64,000 bases of DNA from Shimia sp040225985 (GTDB lineage Bacteria > Pseudomonadota > Alphaproteobacteria > Rhodobacterales > Rhodobacteraceae), in assembly GCF_040225985.1 (NCBI RefSeq), contig NZ_JBBPEU010000005.1, forward strand, positions 124,001 through 188,000, written 5' to 3'. Positions within the stretch are counted from its first letter, which is position 1, and every line of letters starts with the position of its first letter. The notes below the pieces were generated by a model. That model made no database searches, was not told where the DNA came from, and saw only the letters and a list, made by a program, of their open reading frames with translations. The position numbers were made by a program, and so were the translations under genes. This document shows positions 42,670 through 51,777 of this stretch, one piece after another.

Positions 42670-45600
42670 TTGCGCTTTTCGAAACTCCGACTGACCGGCT
42701 TCAAGAGCTTTGTAGACCCCACCGACCTGATTATCGCGGATGGGCTGACCGGCGTTGTGGGGCCGAATGGCTGTGGCAAATCCAACCTTCTCGAAGCTTT
42801 GCGCTGGGTGATGGGGGAAAACCGCCCGACCGCTATGCGCGGCGGCGGCATGGAAGACGTGATCTTTGCGGGGGCGGCCACCCGTCCGGCCCGCAACTTC
42901 GCTGAAGTTGCGCTGCAAATCGATAATTCCGAACGCCTTGCACCCGCAGGATTCAACGATGAGGACAACTTGGAAATCGTGCGTCGGATCACGCGGGATG
43001 TTGGCAGCGCTTACAAGGTCAACAGCAAGGATGTGCGTGCGCGGGACGTGCAGATGTTGTTTGCGGATGCGTCGACCGGCGCCCACTCGCCCGCGCTGGT
43101 TCGGCAGGGCCAGATTTCCGAGTTGATCAACGCCAAACCCAAGGCGCGTCGTCGTATCCTTGAAGAGGCGGCGGGCATTTCTGGTCTCTACCAGCGTCGG
43201 CACGAGGCAGAACTCAAGTTAAAAGGCGCGGAGACCAATCTTGCCCGTGTGGATGATGTGATCGAACAACTGGCGGGCCAACTGGCCCAGTTGGCGCGAC
43301 AGGCCCGGCAGGCCGCACGTTATCGTGCCATCGGCGAGGAATTACGCCAGTCTGAGGGGATGCTTCTTTATCGTCGTTGGCGCGAGGCGGACGAAGCCCG
43401 TGCCAAGGCCGACGAGGATTTGCGCGAGCGCACGACTCAGGCCGCCAAGGCCGAGGCTTTGGCCCGTGAGGCGGCCAAGCGTCGCGCCCAGCAGGACGAA
43501 GCTTTGCCACCCCTGCGCGAGGAAGAGGCGATTGCGGCGGCGATTTTGCAGCGATTGCAAGTGCAACGGGATGCTCTGAACGACCAAGAGGCGCATGCGC
43601 GTCAAATCATCGAGACTTTGAAAAACCGGATTGCGCAACTGGGATTGGATATCGAACGGGAAACAGGCCTTAACCGGGATGCTGGCGAAACCATCGAGCG
43701 TCTGGAATGGGAAGCCGAGCAGATATCGAAGGCGGGCGAAGGTCACGAGGACCGCTTTGAAATGGCTGCCGAAGAGGCGCGCGAAGCCGCAAGCGTTCTG
43801 CAGGATCGTGAAAGTGACTTGTCACAACTGACTGAAGACGTGGCCCGCCTGGCCGCCCGGCATCAATCTGCACAGCGCCTGCTGGAGGACAGCCGCAAGA
43901 CCCAAGCTAAGAGCGAGGCCGAGGCTTTGAAAGCGCGTGAGGCCGTACAGCTTTCACAGGAGGCACTGTCCCGTGCGGCAGAGGATGTAGAACTGGCTCA
44001 AACGGCCGAGGCCGAAGCGTTGGAGGCTGCACAGGCCTCGGAGGAGGCGTTGGCCCGTGCGGAAGAGGAACGGGCAGAAACACAGGCGCGCGAAGCGGAT
44101 GCCAGGGCGGAACGGTCCGAGGCCGAAGGCGAATTAAATGCCTTGCGGGCCGAAACAACGGCGCTGGCTAAACTGGTGGAACGTGACACGGCCGAGGGTG
44201 GGCAAATACTGGACCGGCTTCAGGTGCAGCAGGGGTTTGAAAAGGCTTTGGGCGCGGCCTTGGCCGATGATCTGAGGGCGCCCGAAGTGGACGAGGATGG
44301 GCCGTCGGGTTGGCATGTCTTGCCGCCCTATGACACGGATCAGGCGTTGCCGGACGGGGTAACGTCACTGGTGGCGCATGTGTCTGTACCCGAGGTGCTT
44401 GAACGCCGGATGAGCCAGATCGGTCTCGTGGCAACGGAAGATGCGATGGCGCTGCAACCCTTGCTCAAGCCGGGGCAGCGCCTTGTTTCGCTGGAGGGGG
44501 ATTTGTGGCGCTGGGACGGATACCGGGCCTGGGCCGAAGATGCCCCAAGCGCGGCGGCCCTGCGTTTGCAGCAATTAAACCGGCTGGAAGAGTTGAAACA
44601 GCAACTGGCGCGTGCCACCGCTCGGGCAGATGGTGCGGTTCAGGCGCATGAAACCCTCCAGATGCGCCTTCGCGAACTGTCAGAGATGGACAAGGCCGCA
44701 CGGTTGGCCCGTCGCGATGCCGACCGCGCCGTGGCTGATGCGAACCGGGCGCTGAGCCGTGCCGAAGCGGATCGCAATCTGGCTGAGGGTAAGCTCGAGT
44801 CACTGGGGCTGGCTGTAACCCGGCACGAAGAAGAAGCGATGGCCGCGCGCGCGCAGCTTCTCGAAGCGGAACGCGGTCTGGCCGATCTGGGTGATCTGGA
44901 TGCGGCCCGCGCCGAGGTCGAAGACGTAAAAATGACGGTCGAGGCCGCGCGGATCACAATGATGTCGCGCCGCTCAGCTCATGACGAAATCCGCCGCGAA
45001 GGCGAAGCACGCCTGAAGCGATCGCAGGAAATCACCAAGGAAATCAGTGGCTGGCGGCACCGTCTTGATACGGCGGAAAAGCGGATCAACGAACTGGCCG
45101 AACGCAAGGCTGCGTCCGAGGAAGAGCTTTACGAGGCTGGAACAGCCCCCGAAGAGATTGCCGCCAAGCGCGAAGAGCTGACCAATGCCATCGAGGATGC
45201 AGAAGACCGGCGCCGGGCTGCCTCGGACGTGCTGGCCGAGGCAGAAACCGCCGCGCGAGAGTCAGAGCACGCGGAACGCGAGGCCGAGCGTCTGGCCGGG
45301 GAAGCCCGCGAAGCCCGCGCCCGATCAGAGGCCCGTGCAGATGCGGCAAAGGAAACCGTGTCCTACGCGGCCGAGCGGATTTACGAGGAACAACAGGTTT
45401 CCCCTGCAAAACTGCTTGAGACGTTGGACGTCAATCCGGATGAAATGCCGGACAGCCACGCGATTGAGGCGGATGTGAACCGTCTCAAACGTCAGCGCGA
45501 CAGCCTTGGCGCAGTCAATTTGCGAGCTGAAGAGGATGCCAAGGAAGTTCAGGAAGAACACGATACGTTAGTCACTGAAAAGACCGACCTTGAAGAGGCG

Positions 45601-46125
45601 ATCCGCACTTTGCGGAACGGGATTGCGAGCCTGAACCGGGAAGGGCGCGAACGCCTGTTGACTGCGTTTGAGCAAGTCAACAACAACTTCTCATTGTTGT
45701 TCCGGCACCTTTTCGGCGGCGGCGAAGCCAATCTGGTTTTGGTCGAAAGCGATGATCCCCTTGAGGCCGGTCTCGAAATCATGTGCCAGCCGCCGGGCAA
45801 GAAACTGTCTACCCTTTCGCTGCTTTCGGGTGGAGAGCAGACCCTGACGGCGATGGCGCTCATCTTCGCGGTCTTCCTGGCCAACCCCGCCCCGATCTGT
45901 GTGCTGGACGAGGTCGACGCTCCGCTAGATGATGCAAACGTGACGCGGTTCTGTGATCTGCTTGATGAGATGTGCCGCCAAACCGACACGCGCTTCCTGA
46001 TTATCACCCACCATGCCGTGACCATGGCGCGGATGGATCGCTTGTTCGGTGTGACAATGGCCGAGCAAGGCGTGTCGCAGCTTGTCTCTGTTGATCTGAA
46101 AGCCGCAGAAACCCTTGTAGCCTAA
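42670..46125 (+). CDS. smc: chromosome segregation ATPase SMC
   Basis: A 1151-residue SMC ATPase. It starts MRFSKLRLTGFKSFVDPTDL with Walker A GPNGCGKS at residues 31-38. Two long alanine/glutamate-rich coiled coils flank a hinge at about 520-640 (around WHVLPPYDTDQALP and WRWDGYRAW). The C-terminal head has LSGGEQ near 1053 and Walker B ICVLDEVDAPLDD near 1080. It organises and separates chromosomes with ScpAB, which are not seen here. I chose TTG 42670, which matches the family start; the longer frame from TTG 42622 lacks a ribosome site. Confidence 0.95.
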   Translation: MRFSKLRLTGFKSFVDPTDLIIADGLTGVVGPNGCGKSNLLEALRWVMGENRPTAMRGGGMEDVIFAGAATRPARNFAEVALQIDNSERLAPAGFNDEDNLEIVRRITRDVGSAYKVNSKDVRARDVQMLFADASTGAHSPALVRQGQISELINAKPKARRRILEEAAGISGLYQRRHEAELKLKGAETNLARVDDVIEQLAGQLAQLARQARQAARYRAIGEELRQSEGMLLYRRWREADEARAKADEDLRERTTQAAKAEALAREAAKRRAQQDEALPPLREEEAIAAAILQRLQVQRDALNDQEAHARQIIETLKNRIAQLGLDIERETGLNRDAGETIERLEWEAEQISKAGEGHEDRFEMAAEEAREAASVLQDRESDLSQLTEDVARLAARHQSAQRLLEDSRKTQAKSEAEALKAREAVQLSQEALSRAAEDVELAQTAEAEALEAAQASEEALARAEEERAETQAREADARAERSEAEGELNALRAETTALAKLVERDTAEGGQILDRLQVQQGFEKALGAALADDLRAPEVDEDGPSGWHVLPPYDTDQALPDGVTSLVAHVSVPEVLERRMSQIGLVATEDAMALQPLLKPGQRLVSLEGDLWRWDGYRAWAEDAPSAAALRLQQLNRLEELKQQLARATARADGAVQAHETLQMRLRELSEMDKAARLARRDADRAVADANRALSRAEADRNLAEGKLESLGLAVTRHEEEAMAARAQLLEAERGLADLGDLDAARAEVEDVKMTVEAARITMMSRRSAHDEIRREGEARLKRSQEITKEISGWRHRLDTAEKRINELAERKAASEEELYEAGTAPEEIAAKREELTNAIEDAEDRRRAASDVLAEAETAARESEHAEREAERLAGEAREARARSEARADAAKETVSYAAERIYEEQQVSPAKLLETLDVNPDEMPDSHAIEADVNRLKRQRDSLGAVNLRAEEDAKEVQEEHDTLVTEKTDLEEAIRTLRNGIASLNREGRERLLTAFEQVNNNFSLLFRHLFGGGEANLVLVESDDPLEAGLEIMCQPPGKKLSTLSLLSGGEQTLTAMALIFAVFLANPAPICVLDEVDAPLDDANVTRFCDLLDEMCRQTDTRFLIITHHAVTMARMDRLFGVTMAEQGVSQLVSVDLKAAETLVA

Positions 46126-46215
46126 AGCTTCCAATATCTTGCACAATGACTTCACCCGAACGTGACACGCGTATTGTCAGCAGGTGTGTCAAGGTGGATT
46201 TCGGAGGCACGCGTC

Positions 46216-46563
46216 ATGAAATCAATCTTTGTCCTACTGCTACTCGCCGGGCCCGTCTGGGCGGAAGACTGGAAAATGCGCGATGGAGATCGTCTGTTCT
46301 CGGCAGAAGAATTGCTTGCACGTCTGACTGCATCCTCGTTGGTTTTCTATGATGACGGCGAATCCGTTTACGGGAATGAAGGTGCCTATACTTACACCTA
46401 TGGCGGTGGCGGGAGGTGGGAAGGCTGGTACGATATCCACGAAGGAAGCGTGGTGTGCGTGACCTTTGTAACGGGCGCCTCGCGTTGTGACCGGATCGTC
46501 GAAAACGCAGGCAGGCTGGTTTTGCTGACCGAAGCAGGAGAACGGTTTCCCGTTCGCCCCTAA
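46216..46563 (+). CDS. secreted protein of unknown function
   Basis: A 115-residue protein with a short signal peptide (MKSIFVLLLLAGPVWA, cleavage after about residue 16). The mature part holds the glycine/tyrosine-rich run YTYTYGGGGRWEGWYD and two cysteines that could form a disulfide. I do not recognise the family. GGAGG at 46203-46207 supports ATG 46216. It lies 90 bases after smc and ends 12 bases before the convergent RTX gene. Confidence 0.7.
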   Translation: MKSIFVLLLLAGPVWAEDWKMRDGDRLFSAEELLARLTASSLVFYDDGESVYGNEGAYTYTYGGGGRWEGWYDIHEGSVVCVTFVTGASRCDRIVENAGRLVLLTEAGERFPVRP

Positions 46564-46575
46564 CGCTGGTCGGGA

Positions 46576-48090
46576 TTAGGCGAGAAGATCGAAGCTCGCG
46601 CTGCCTGTCACCTGAACGGTAAGGGAATCGAGATCTGCGCCGTCGATCAATGCCCAAACGATATGTCCAGTCGGTCGGTGCGTGATGAAGGCCTCTTCGA
46701 TGTCGCTTTGTCCTGCACCCGGTGTATTGGCAAAACTGACCAAGAAGTCGTTTTGCGTAGCGCCTGACTGTCCAAAGACCAAAACATCACCGTCCGCGTC
46801 AGAATAATCCTGCACCCAGTCCGAGCCATGATCGCGGATCCCAAGGTGATAGAACCGGTCCGCCCCGGTGCCGCCGTTCATGCGGTCGTAACCGAACCCG
46901 CCATTCAGGAAATCTTCTCCGTCGCCACCCGACAAGGCATCGGAAAGGGCCCCGCCCGACAATTCGTCATTTCCATTCTGGCCTCGCAGATCGTCCGACC
47001 CGAACCCACCCAACAGTGTGTCATTACCGTCCATGCCGAACAAAAGGTCATTTCCGTACGATCCGTCGGCGCGGTCATCTCCGGCACCCGCATAGATGAT
47101 GTCGCGCAGGTCATCGGATGTGGCCCCACCGGCAATCTGATCGTCACCATCGCCACCATTCAGTGTGTCGCGCCCGTCACCGCCATAGATCGTGTCGTTG
47201 CCAGCCAGACCGGCAAGGCGGTCATCATTATTATCACCTTGAAGAAGGTCATCGTCGTCGGTGCCGTTCTGGTCGATAGCGGGGTTTGAGGCGAGCTGAC
47301 GCAACTCATCAAAGGAGTATTCCACGATCTGGCTGCCCCAGAGATCAAGTTCTTCAAACTGGATCGTCTCGACATTCTCAATCGTGACCGCGGTCCAGCG
47401 GCCGCGGGCTATCGTAATGGCTCCGCCGTCTTCCAGCGTAAGCGTATAGTCGCTCAGTTCGCGCATGTCTCTAAACAGCAGCGTGTCATGACCTTCACCG
47501 CCATCATATCGAACGATATCCCCGTAGTAGATCATCGTGTCATCGCCAATGCCGGTCTCATAGTCGCCGCCATTGTGTGATGCGACAAAGACATCATCTT
47601 CAGTTGAGGCGCTACGGTTGGGAATGCTGGACAGAAGGATATCTTCGCCGGGTCCGAACCCGCTGTTTTCACTGGCAGCGCCCCCCGCCGTTACAACCCG
47701 GTTGAAGAAATTGGCTTGCGTGATCGTGGTGAGTTGGGGAAGTGGATCGCCGCCCAGTTCAAAATACCAGATCTTGTCCACGTTATAGTTTGTGATCCGG
47801 AAGACATAGCTGGTGTTGCCCTGCCAGCGTATCCAGCCGATGTTGAAATCGTTGAACACGCCCGGTGAACGGCCAAGTCGTCCGAGGTCGGTGACTTCGA
47901 AAGAGGCGATATCAGAAAGGCCAAGATAGATCAGCGGCAGGTTCTGCGGGATCGCATCCCCGATCGAGTAGGTCAGCGCGCTTTCCGTTCCATCGAAGAA
48001 AACGACTGTGGCTTCGGCCTGTTCTACGGCCGTAATCCGGTCGTTGTCTCCGAAAGACACCATAGTGCCGGCAAAGGTATAAGTGGTCAT
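46576..48090 (-). CDS. RTX calcium-binding protein, probable type I secretion substrate
   Basis: A 504-residue acidic protein. The first 270 or so residues are a beta-rich region of unknown function. Residues about 275-417 contain a dozen or so GGxGxDxLx nonapeptides (for example GGDGRDTLNGGDGDDQIAGG) that fold as a calcium-filled beta roll outside the cell. The end (SVTVQVTGSASFDLLA) resembles the hydrophobic C-terminal signal of type I substrates. There is no N-terminal signal. The exporter pair at 30.3-33.3 kb is the nearest matching machine. The role could be adhesin, enzyme or surface layer. Confidence 0.85.
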   Translation of the reverse strand: MTTYTFAGTMVSFGDNDRITAVEQAEATVVFFDGTESALTYSIGDAIPQNLPLIYLGLSDIASFEVTDLGRLGRSPGVFNDFNIGWIRWQGNTSYVFRITNYNVDKIWYFELGGDPLPQLTTITQANFFNRVVTAGGAASENSGFGPGEDILLSSIPNRSASTEDDVFVASHNGGDYETGIGDDTMIYYGDIVRYDGGEGHDTLLFRDMRELSDYTLTLEDGGAITIARGRWTAVTIENVETIQFEELDLWGSQIVEYSFDELRQLASNPAIDQNGTDDDDLLQGDNNDDRLAGLAGNDTIYGGDGRDTLNGGDGDDQIAGGATSDDLRDIIYAGAGDDRADGSYGNDLLFGMDGNDTLLGGFGSDDLRGQNGNDELSGGALSDALSGGDGEDFLNGGFGYDRMNGGTGADRFYHLGIRDHGSDWVQDYSDADGDVLVFGQSGATQNDFLVSFANTPGAGQSDIEEAFITHRPTGHIVWALIDGADLDSLTVQVTGSASFDLLA

Positions 48091-48128
48091 AAAGGGATAC
48101 TCGTTATTCTTAGAATTGAAGGCGCAAT

Positions 48129-49298
48129 TCAGAGTTTGTTTAGCAGCTCGGTGGTTGGCCACGCATCCGCCGGTAGTCCAAGACGCTTTTGTTCGGCCTG
48201 AACGGCGGCACGGGTATTTTTGCCGAGAATACCGTCGATTTTACCGACATTGTGCCCACGGTTTTGCAGTTTACGTTGCAGGGATTTCATTTGGTTGCCG
48301 CTGAGGCCGGGGTCCGGATTGCCTGCGATATAGGGCTTTGCCCCTTCCAGCCGCGTTGCGAAATAGGCCGCCGTTGTTACGTAGACAAAGCTCTGGTTCC
48401 ATTCGAAGTAGACGCGAAAATTGGGATAGGCCAAAAAGGCCGGACCCTTGCGCCCCTGCGGCAGAATCAGCGATGCGGGCAGGTTGGCAAGCGATCCTTG
48501 CCGCGGTTTGATCCCAAGTCGCGCCCAGTCACGTGTGGATTTGATCGTCTCGAGACCCGACAGAGACCAGTCCATGTTTTGCGGGACCACCACCTCTTGC
48601 AGCCACGGCTGCCCGGCTTTCCAGCCGAGGTGTTGCAGCATCTTGCCACCCGAGGTCAGGGCATCTTGCGCCGAGGTCTTGAGGCGGACCTTTCCGTCGC
48701 CATCCGCATCGACGCCATTTTCGATGATGTCGGCGGGCAGCATTTGCACCATTCCGATCTCACCCGCCCAAGCCCCGGTGGTCTTGGTCGGGCTGAAATC
48801 GCCGCGCGAATACAGTTCAAGGGCAGCGAACACCTGAGGGCGGAACAGATGCGGACGCCGGCAATCATGCGCCAGCGTCACGAGCGAGTTCAGCGTGTTA
48901 TAATCCCCCTGAAAGGCCCCATAGTCGGTTTCAAACGCCCAGAACGCCAGAAGAACCCCGCGCGATACGCCGTATTTCCGCTCGATCGCGTCAAAGGTGC
49001 TGGCATATTGCTGGGCCTTGCGACGGCCCATATCGATGCGGTTTTGGCTTATCAAACGCCGGGAAAAGTCGACAAATGGCATTTGGAACACACCCTGCGC
49101 GCGGTCCGCTTTCAGGGTTCTGGGATCCTGGCGTACACTGGCAAAGAAATTGTCGACCGTTTTCTTGGTATAACCTTGGGATATGGCTTCTTTCTTGAGG
49201 TCAGTTACAAACCCCGAAAAAGATCCGCCGCACGGGGTTTGGGCCAAAGCGGGTCCTGCCGACAGGACAAGCGCGGCAAGAAGAAGAGAAAATCGCAT
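48129..49298 (-). CDS. lytic murein transglycosylase with peptidoglycan-binding domain
   Basis: A 389-residue periplasmic enzyme of the MltB type (SLT_2) that cuts the glycan strand with 1,6-anhydro bond formation. A signal peptide ends near AQTPCGG at about 20. The catalytic glutamate is in LAFWAFETDYGAFQGDYNT, followed by GAWAGEIGMVQMLPADI. The last 70 residues (NQMKSLQRKLQNRGHNVGKIDG) are a PG_binding_1 domain. ATG 49298 follows AGAGG. It ends 39 bases upstream of the RTX gene's start on the same strand. Confidence 0.92.
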   Translation of the reverse strand: MRFSLLLAALVLSAGPALAQTPCGGSFSGFVTDLKKEAISQGYTKKTVDNFFASVRQDPRTLKADRAQGVFQMPFVDFSRRLISQNRIDMGRRKAQQYASTFDAIERKYGVSRGVLLAFWAFETDYGAFQGDYNTLNSLVTLAHDCRRPHLFRPQVFAALELYSRGDFSPTKTTGAWAGEIGMVQMLPADIIENGVDADGDGKVRLKTSAQDALTSGGKMLQHLGWKAGQPWLQEVVVPQNMDWSLSGLETIKSTRDWARLGIKPRQGSLANLPASLILPQGRKGPAFLAYPNFRVYFEWNQSFVYVTTAAYFATRLEGAKPYIAGNPDPGLSGNQMKSLQRKLQNRGHNVGKIDGILGKNTRAAVQAEQKRLGLPADAWPTTELLNKL

Positions 49299-49357
49299 GA
49301 AAACCTCTGAAAAATGCATTTACGGCCATCCATACCATTTGGATAAGTTCCGGAAAA

Positions 49358-50266
49358 TTAGAAAATCGACACGATAAAGCAAGTCAGGAAAAAGGCACCC
49401 CAGACGCGCCAAAGGACCCCGCAGGCCGCGTCGATGTCGTCAGGACCCAATTCTTTGCGGCCCAGCGGGTTTACAAACGGGAACTCGCGCATCTGACCAT
49501 GATAGGCACGGGGCCCGGCAATCGCGACGCTCAAGGCCCGAGCCATGGCTGCCTCGGGCCAGCCTGCATTGGGTGAAAGATGCTTTTGTGCGTCCGTCCG
49601 AATCTCGCGCCACGCCGCCAGACCGTGGTGTGTGAGCGCAATCAACAGGGCGGTCAATCGGGCAGGAATCCAGTTTAATATATCGTCCAACCGAGCCGCC
49701 GCCCAGCCGAAGTCTTTGTAGCGCGGGGTGCGGTAGCCGATCATGCTGTCTGCCGTGTTGACGATCTTGTAAACCAAGATCCCCGGCAACCCTGCGACGA
49801 GGAACCAGAAAGCAGGGGCGATCACGCCATCCGAGAGGTTCTCGGCGGCAGACTCAATCGCCGAGCGCGAGACAGCCGACCTGTCCATGAGGCCAGTGTC
49901 GCGACTCACGATCATGGCCACCGCGCGTCGTCCATCCCCAAGTGAAACCCTTAGGGCATCTGCGACCGCCTTCACATGGTCGACCAGCGACCGTTGTGCC
50001 AAAAGTACGGAACAGATCAACACTTGCGGCAGTCCCCCGAACAAGGACAGCAGCCAACCCAGCCACAGCATCAACAAAACAAGCCCGGCGATGGCAGCGA
50101 TCCCGGCGAGTTTCTGGAATTGACCTTTGTTCAGGCGTAAATCCGCCGCCCCTACAAGCCGCCCCATCAGAACCGCAGGATGCGGCGCGCGTTTCCAGAG
50201 CCAATCAGGCTCTCCGAAAACTGCGTCTAGCAGTAGGGCAAGGCAGAGAATTTCAACCGTACTCAT
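49358..50266 (-). CDS. cbiB: adenosylcobinamide-phosphate synthase CbiB
   Basis: A 302-residue membrane protein that joins (R)-1-amino-2-propanol phosphate to adenosylcobyric acid, late in cobalamin synthesis. The N-terminal LDAVFGEPDWLWKRAPHPAVLMG and the central RSAIESAAENLSDGVIAPAFWF and VNTADSMIGYRTPRYKDFGWAAARLDD motifs are those of CbiB (CobD in aerobic-pathway naming). Four or five membrane segments are visible. It is the second gene of a pair with the decarboxylase before it (4-base overlap). Confidence 0.93.
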   Translation of the reverse strand: MSTVEILCLALLLDAVFGEPDWLWKRAPHPAVLMGRLVGAADLRLNKGQFQKLAGIAAIAGLVLLMLWLGWLLSLFGGLPQVLICSVLLAQRSLVDHVKAVADALRVSLGDGRRAVAMIVSRDTGLMDRSAVSRSAIESAAENLSDGVIAPAFWFLVAGLPGILVYKIVNTADSMIGYRTPRYKDFGWAAARLDDILNWIPARLTALLIALTHHGLAAWREIRTDAQKHLSPNAGWPEAAMARALSVAIAGPRAYHGQMREFPFVNPLGRKELGPDDIDAACGVLWRVWGAFFLTCFIVSIF

Positions 50267-51213
50267 AGTGCCGCCTCAAGCTGTGCCCATCGCGCGGCAG
50301 GGGGCAGGCCAAGGCGCAGGTAGCTGTCGGAATAAGGGAAGATGCGTGTCCAGATGTGGTACTGCGCAAGGCGTTCTTGCCATGCTTGCGCGTTGTCCAC
50401 GTCATAAAGGCGAAACAGCGGGGTGCCACCTACGAGATTTGCACCTTTAGCCTGAACCAGCGCGTCGAGCCTTTGAGCGTCGCGTTCAAGGCGCGCGCGC
50501 GTCGCTTGGGCCCACGCCATGTCTTTCAGTGCGGTGGCGCCAATCCGCAAAGCCGGCCCCGAGACGGCCCAAGGCCCCGTGAGGTCGCGCAAACGTGCGA
50601 TCAGGCCCGGATCTCCGATTGCAAACCCGAGGCGAAGTCCGGCGAGTCCCCAGAACTTGCCAAAGCTTTTCAGAACGATGCGCCCTTGCCTATTGCTTTG
50701 GCAGATAAGACTTCTTGAAGGGGACACGTCACAAAAACTCTCGTCGATGATAGTCAGGGGTGCGGTTAGGTCGCTCTTGTCCCAGTAGTCGCCCGTCGGA
50801 TTGTTCGGATGCACAAGAACACGCGCTGCTGGTTGTGCCTCGCCGCGGTGCCATCCTTGCGCCAGAAAGGCGGCGGCATGTTCGTTATAGGTGGGTTCCG
50901 GAATATCCACCGCGCCAACTGGTGCTAATGCGGGAATGCAGGCAATCAGGGCAGACGCCCCCGGTGCAGCCAGAATGTCGGCGTCTTCCGGAACGTTCCA
51001 GAATTGCCGTGCCGCGTCGGTCAAGGCATCCTGTGCAGCTTGGTCCGGCAACGCCGCCCAGTCCTGCATCGGCAGGTCTTGGATCGGATAGGGATCGGGA
51101 TTGATGCCGGTCGACAGGTCGATCCAGTCCGTGCGCGTCCCGCCCCATCGGGCCATGGCCGCATCCAGCCCGCCACCGTGATCTCGGGGTGTCATTTTTC
51201 CGGCCGGGGTCAT
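50263..51213 (-). CDS. cobC: threonine-phosphate decarboxylase, cobalamin pathway
   Basis: A 316-residue PLP enzyme of the CobC/CobD type. It makes (R)-1-amino-2-propanol phosphate, the substrate of CbiB encoded next (ATGA overlap), which explains the pairing. Visible are HGGGLDAAMARWGG near the start, DLSTGINPDPYP, VHPNNPTGDYW and the lysine region LKSFGKFWGLAGLRLGF. I chose ATG 51213 with GGAG 7 bases upstream. Both genes act in the lower-ligand arm. Confidence 0.9.
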   Translation of the reverse strand: MTPAGKMTPRDHGGGLDAAMARWGGTRTDWIDLSTGINPDPYPIQDLPMQDWAALPDQAAQDALTDAARQFWNVPEDADILAAPGASALIACIPALAPVGAVDIPEPTYNEHAAAFLAQGWHRGEAQPAARVLVHPNNPTGDYWDKSDLTAPLTIIDESFCDVSPSRSLICQSNRQGRIVLKSFGKFWGLAGLRLGFAIGDPGLIARLRDLTGPWAVSGPALRIGATALKDMAWAQATRARLERDAQRLDALVQAKGANLVGGTPLFRLYDVDNAQAWQERLAQYHIWTRIFPYSDSYLRLGLPPAARWAQLEAAL

Positions 51214-51292
51214 CGGGATCTCCGTTTGGTTGCGCGCGATAAGAAGCGGAAATCCGCCGGTTTGACAAGCCAGCTTGGCGCACCTCAAATCA

Positions 51293-51307
51293 TTAACTGC
51301 GAATTAA
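51293..51307. promoter_or_regulatory. candidate CtrA site TTAA-N7-TTAA
   Basis: TTAACTGCGAATTAA matches the full CtrA pattern TTAA-N7-TTAA exactly and extends to TTAACC. It lies about 80 bases from both the cobC start and the receiver gene start at 51388. One such match is expected by chance in a window of this size, so this is suggestive only. Confidence 0.35.
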
Positions 51308-51387
51308 CCAATTCTTAGGACCTTACAAACAATAAGCGTGAATTGTGTGTAAAATTGTAACGAGTGCGGAGACCGAGAGGGGTGGTC

Positions 51388-51750
51388 ATGCGTGTTTTGA
51401 TTGTAGAGAGCGACCCGGACCTGGGTCGTATCTGGCAACGACATATGGAAAGACTGGGGGCCAGTGTGATCCTGGCCCTGGATCAACGCAGCGCAATACA
51501 CGCGCTACGCATGAACGAGTTCGAGATCATCGTGCTGGATCTTGTGTTGGCGGAAGGTGCGGCGCTGGCGATTGCCGATTTTGCAAGCTATCGCCGCCCG
51601 AAGGCGCGGGTTATTTTCGTAACCAACACCTCTTTTTTTTCGGACGGATCCATCTTCAGCTATAGCGCAAACGCATGTGCCTTCGTTCAATCGAACACGC
51701 CGCCGCAGGATTTGGCGGCGATGGTCGAACACTATGCGGATGCACCCTGA
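51388..51750 (+). CDS. stand-alone response-regulator receiver, degenerate
   Basis: A 120-residue receiver with no output domain. It keeps Asp51 (VLDLV, the phosphate acceptor), the acid pocket (Glu7, Asp9) and the Thr/Ser in VTNTS, but the conserved lysine near the C-terminus is replaced: the site reads FVQSN instead of the usual K-P. Such proteins may bind partners without normal phosphorylation. I chose ATG 51388 after GAGAGGGGTGG. A CtrA-like site lies upstream. Confidence 0.8.
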   Translation: MRVLIVESDPDLGRIWQRHMERLGASVILALDQRSAIHALRMNEFEIIVLDLVLAEGAALAIADFASYRRPKARVIFVTNTSFFSDGSIFSYSANACAFVQSNTPPQDLAAMVEHYADAP

Positions 51751-51777
51751 GGGAAGGGCGCGCGCCGTCACCTTTGT

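Noticed and set aside
48189..49310. 373-codon plus-strand frame over the lytic transglycosylase
   Set aside because: Shadow; the minus-strand product has a signal peptide and catalytic motif.
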